A DNA stretch of 6,352 nt from the NCBI GenBank assembly GCA_934613185.1, contig CAKTSO010000112.1:1-6352 (forward strand). Direction: 5' to 3'. Below the pieces are notes generated by a model. That model did no database searches. It saw only the letters and a program-made list of their open reading frames with translations, and had not been told where the DNA came from. Each line of letters starts with the position of its first letter. The first letter of the stretch is position 1. Of the stretch, positions 5,075 through 6,352 are shown piece after piece. This DNA comes from an uncultured Clostridia bacterium (GTDB lineage Bacteria > Bacillota > Clostridia > Christensenellales > Maliibacteriaceae). A program made the translations under genes and the position numbers.

Positions 5075-6352
5075 ATGCAGGAACACAACAAACGGGAAAC
5101 ATGGGGGACCAATTTCGGCTTTTTGATGGCGGCCATCGGCGGCGCCGTCGGCCTCGGAAACATCTGGGGCTTCCCCTATAAAATGGGTACGAGCGGCGGC
5201 TTTGCGTTTTTGCTTTTGTACATCGTATTGGCGGTTCTGGTCGGCTTCGTCGTAATGATCGGCGAAATCGCACTCGGACGCCGCGGCGGCCGCGGCGCGA
5301 TCGGCACGTATCACGCGCTTTCCAAACGCTATAAATGGCTGGGCTGGTTCGGCGTGATCTCCGCATTTTTGATCATGACGTTCTACAGTGTTCTCGGCGG
5401 CTATTGCATGAAATACACCGTCGTCAACGTCGGCAACATCTTCTCGACGTCCTTCGGTTCGAACGGTATGAACGGCACGCAGCTGTTCGGCGAATTGATG
5501 CTCAATCAAAGCGAGGGGATTATTTACACGCTCGTGTTTATGATTGTGACGTGCGTGATTGTCATGGGCGGCATCTCCGGCGGCATCGAGAAATTCTCCA
5601 AAGTCGCCATGCCCGCGCTGTTCGTGATGCTCGTGATCATTATTGTCCGAAGCGTGACGCTTCCCGGCGCGGAGGCGGGGCTTGACTTTATGTTCCGCTT
5701 TAACTTAAAGCCGCTGGAAGAAGACTTTTTCGGCGTTTTGTCTACGGCGGGCGGCCAGATGTTCTTCTCTTTGTCTCTCGGCATGGGGGCGATGATCACC
5801 TACGGCTCCTATCTTGACAAGAAAGAAAACCTCGAAAAGAACTCGATCATTATTATCGTTGCCGACACGCTCGTCGCGCTGATGGCCGGTCTTGCGGTGC
5901 TTCCCGCGTCGTTTGCGCTGGGCGGCGAAGGCGCGGCGATGGCCGGTCCGAGCCTTCTGTTTGTGACGATGCAGGATGTCTTTGAATCCATGGGTGCGGT
6001 CGGGCCGTATTTCGGCGTCGTGTTCTATCTTCTTGTTATCATCGCGGCGGTTACGAGTGCGATCTCCCTGGTCGAAGTCGTCACGACATATTTCATGGAT
6101 CGTGCGCGCGACAAGGGGCGTGACGGCAATCGAAAAGTCGCGACGTTCTTCATCTGTCTTGTGCTTATGGCGCTGTCGGCGGTTGTCGCGGCAGACGGCC
6201 TCGGAACGAATCACATTTGGATCCCCGGACGCGAGCTGTTCGGCGAGGCGGCGTGGAACGCCAGCTGGCTTGACTTTATGGATGCCTGGTCCGAGGGTGT
6301 TCTGATGCCGCTCGGGTCGCTGTTCACCTGCCTTTTCATCGCGTATGAATAC
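5075..6352 (+). CDS. Neurotransmitter:sodium symporter (NSS/SNF) family transporter (C-terminus beyond window)
   Basis: This inner-membrane LeuT-fold carrier is expected to import an amino acid or related amine with sodium. In the window are 426 residues, about ten membrane segments; the end is missing. TM1 carries AAIGGAVGLGNIWGFPYK (19-36), with Asn29 at a Na1 position. TM6 carries FSLSLGMGAMITYGSY (231-246), the unwound substrate-site helix. TM8 carries AAVTSAISL (324-332), where Ala325, Thr327 and Ser328 suit the Na2 site. Asp264 stands where LeuT has the Na1 ligand Asn286. The Arg that normally follows NIW in the NIWRFPY motif (LeuT Arg30, outer gate) is Gly32 here, while the partner Asp of TM10 seems kept as Asp403. 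Other approximate segments are 42-68, 90-120, 149-169, 175-195, 254-280, 355-374 and 408 onward. AGGAGG at 5065-5070 gives a short 4-base spacing to the ATG. The gene has its own promoter. Substrate is unknown; most bacterial members take amino acids. Confidence 0.93.
   Translation, partial: MQEHNKRETWGTNFGFLMAAIGGAVGLGNIWGFPYKMGTSGGFAFLLLYIVLAVLVGFVVMIGEIALGRRGGRGAIGTYHALSKRYKWLGWFGVISAFLIMTFYSVLGGYCMKYTVVNVGNIFSTSFGSNGMNGTQLFGELMLNQSEGIIYTLVFMIVTCVIVMGGISGGIEKFSKVAMPALFVMLVIIIVRSVTLPGAEAGLDFMFRFNLKPLEEDFFGVLSTAGGQMFFSLSLGMGAMITYGSYLDKKENLEKNSIIIIVADTLVALMAGLAVLPASFALGGEGAAMAGPSLLFVTMQDVFESMGAVGPYFGVVFYLLVIIAAVTSAISLVEVVTTYFMDRARDKGRDGNRKVATFFICLVLMALSAVVAADGLGTNHIWIPGRELFGEAAWNASWLDFMDAWSEGVLMPLGSLFTCLFIAYEY

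Noticed and set aside
4896..5126. Plus-strand short frame across the operon terminator and symporter leader
   Set aside because: It begins inside the terminator stem, has no ribosome binding site, and runs out of frame into the symporter gene.
5024..6214. Minus-strand open frames opposite the symporter (5024-5509 and 5705-6214)
   Set aside because: They are antisense to conserved transmembrane motifs of the NSS family and encode charged, biased sequence without domains.

Overview
The window reads as a chromosomal piece of a moderately GC-rich bacterium of Gram-positive (Bacillota-like) style. Most genes have strong AGGAGG-type ribosome binding sites, the intergenic regions are AT-rich with sigma-70/SigA-like TATAAT boxes, and there is one clean intrinsic terminator. 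Peptidase C (PepC) together with a bacterial neurotransmitter:sodium symporter (NSS) fits an amino-acid- or peptide-using anaerobe or gut organism. The exact lineage cannot be fixed from this sequence. No rRNA, tRNA, CRISPR array, insertion sequence or phage gene is visible.

Layout. (1) Positions 1-453, minus strand: N-terminal 151 codons of a PepC/bleomycin-hydrolase-type cysteine aminopeptidase, running off the left edge. (2) 454-701: divergent promoter region with a TTGACA-16-TAAAAT promoter reading left into pepC and a TTGAAA-18-TATAAT promoter reading right. (3) 702-1307, plus strand: a small membrane protein with an N-terminal zinc ribbon, followed by a large hairpin. (4) 1494-4870, plus strand: a tight four-gene operon. 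Its genes encode a divergent L-fucose/L-arabinose-isomerase-fold protein, an IspD/TarI-family CTP:polyol-phosphate cytidylyltransferase, an isochorismatase-like cysteine hydrolase and a hotdog acyl-CoA thioesterase. The first three overlap by 4 and 11 bases, the last follows after 14 bases, and a strong Rho-independent terminator closes the unit at 4879-4911. (5) 5075-6352, plus strand: a sodium-dependent NSS transporter under its own promoter, running off the right edge.

How the genes may work together. pepC and the NSS transporter are plausible peptide and amino-acid use genes but are separate transcription units. The four-gene operon is the most interesting part. Cytidylyltransferase, sugar-isomerase fold, amidase-like hydrolase and thioesterase do not form a pathway I recognise. 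The isomerase-like protein appears to lack the C-terminal metal-binding histidine of its family. The cytidylyltransferase could be the ordinary IspD of isoprenoid synthesis or a TarI-like enzyme making a CDP-alditol. A new function for the operon is a hypothesis, not something the sequence shows.
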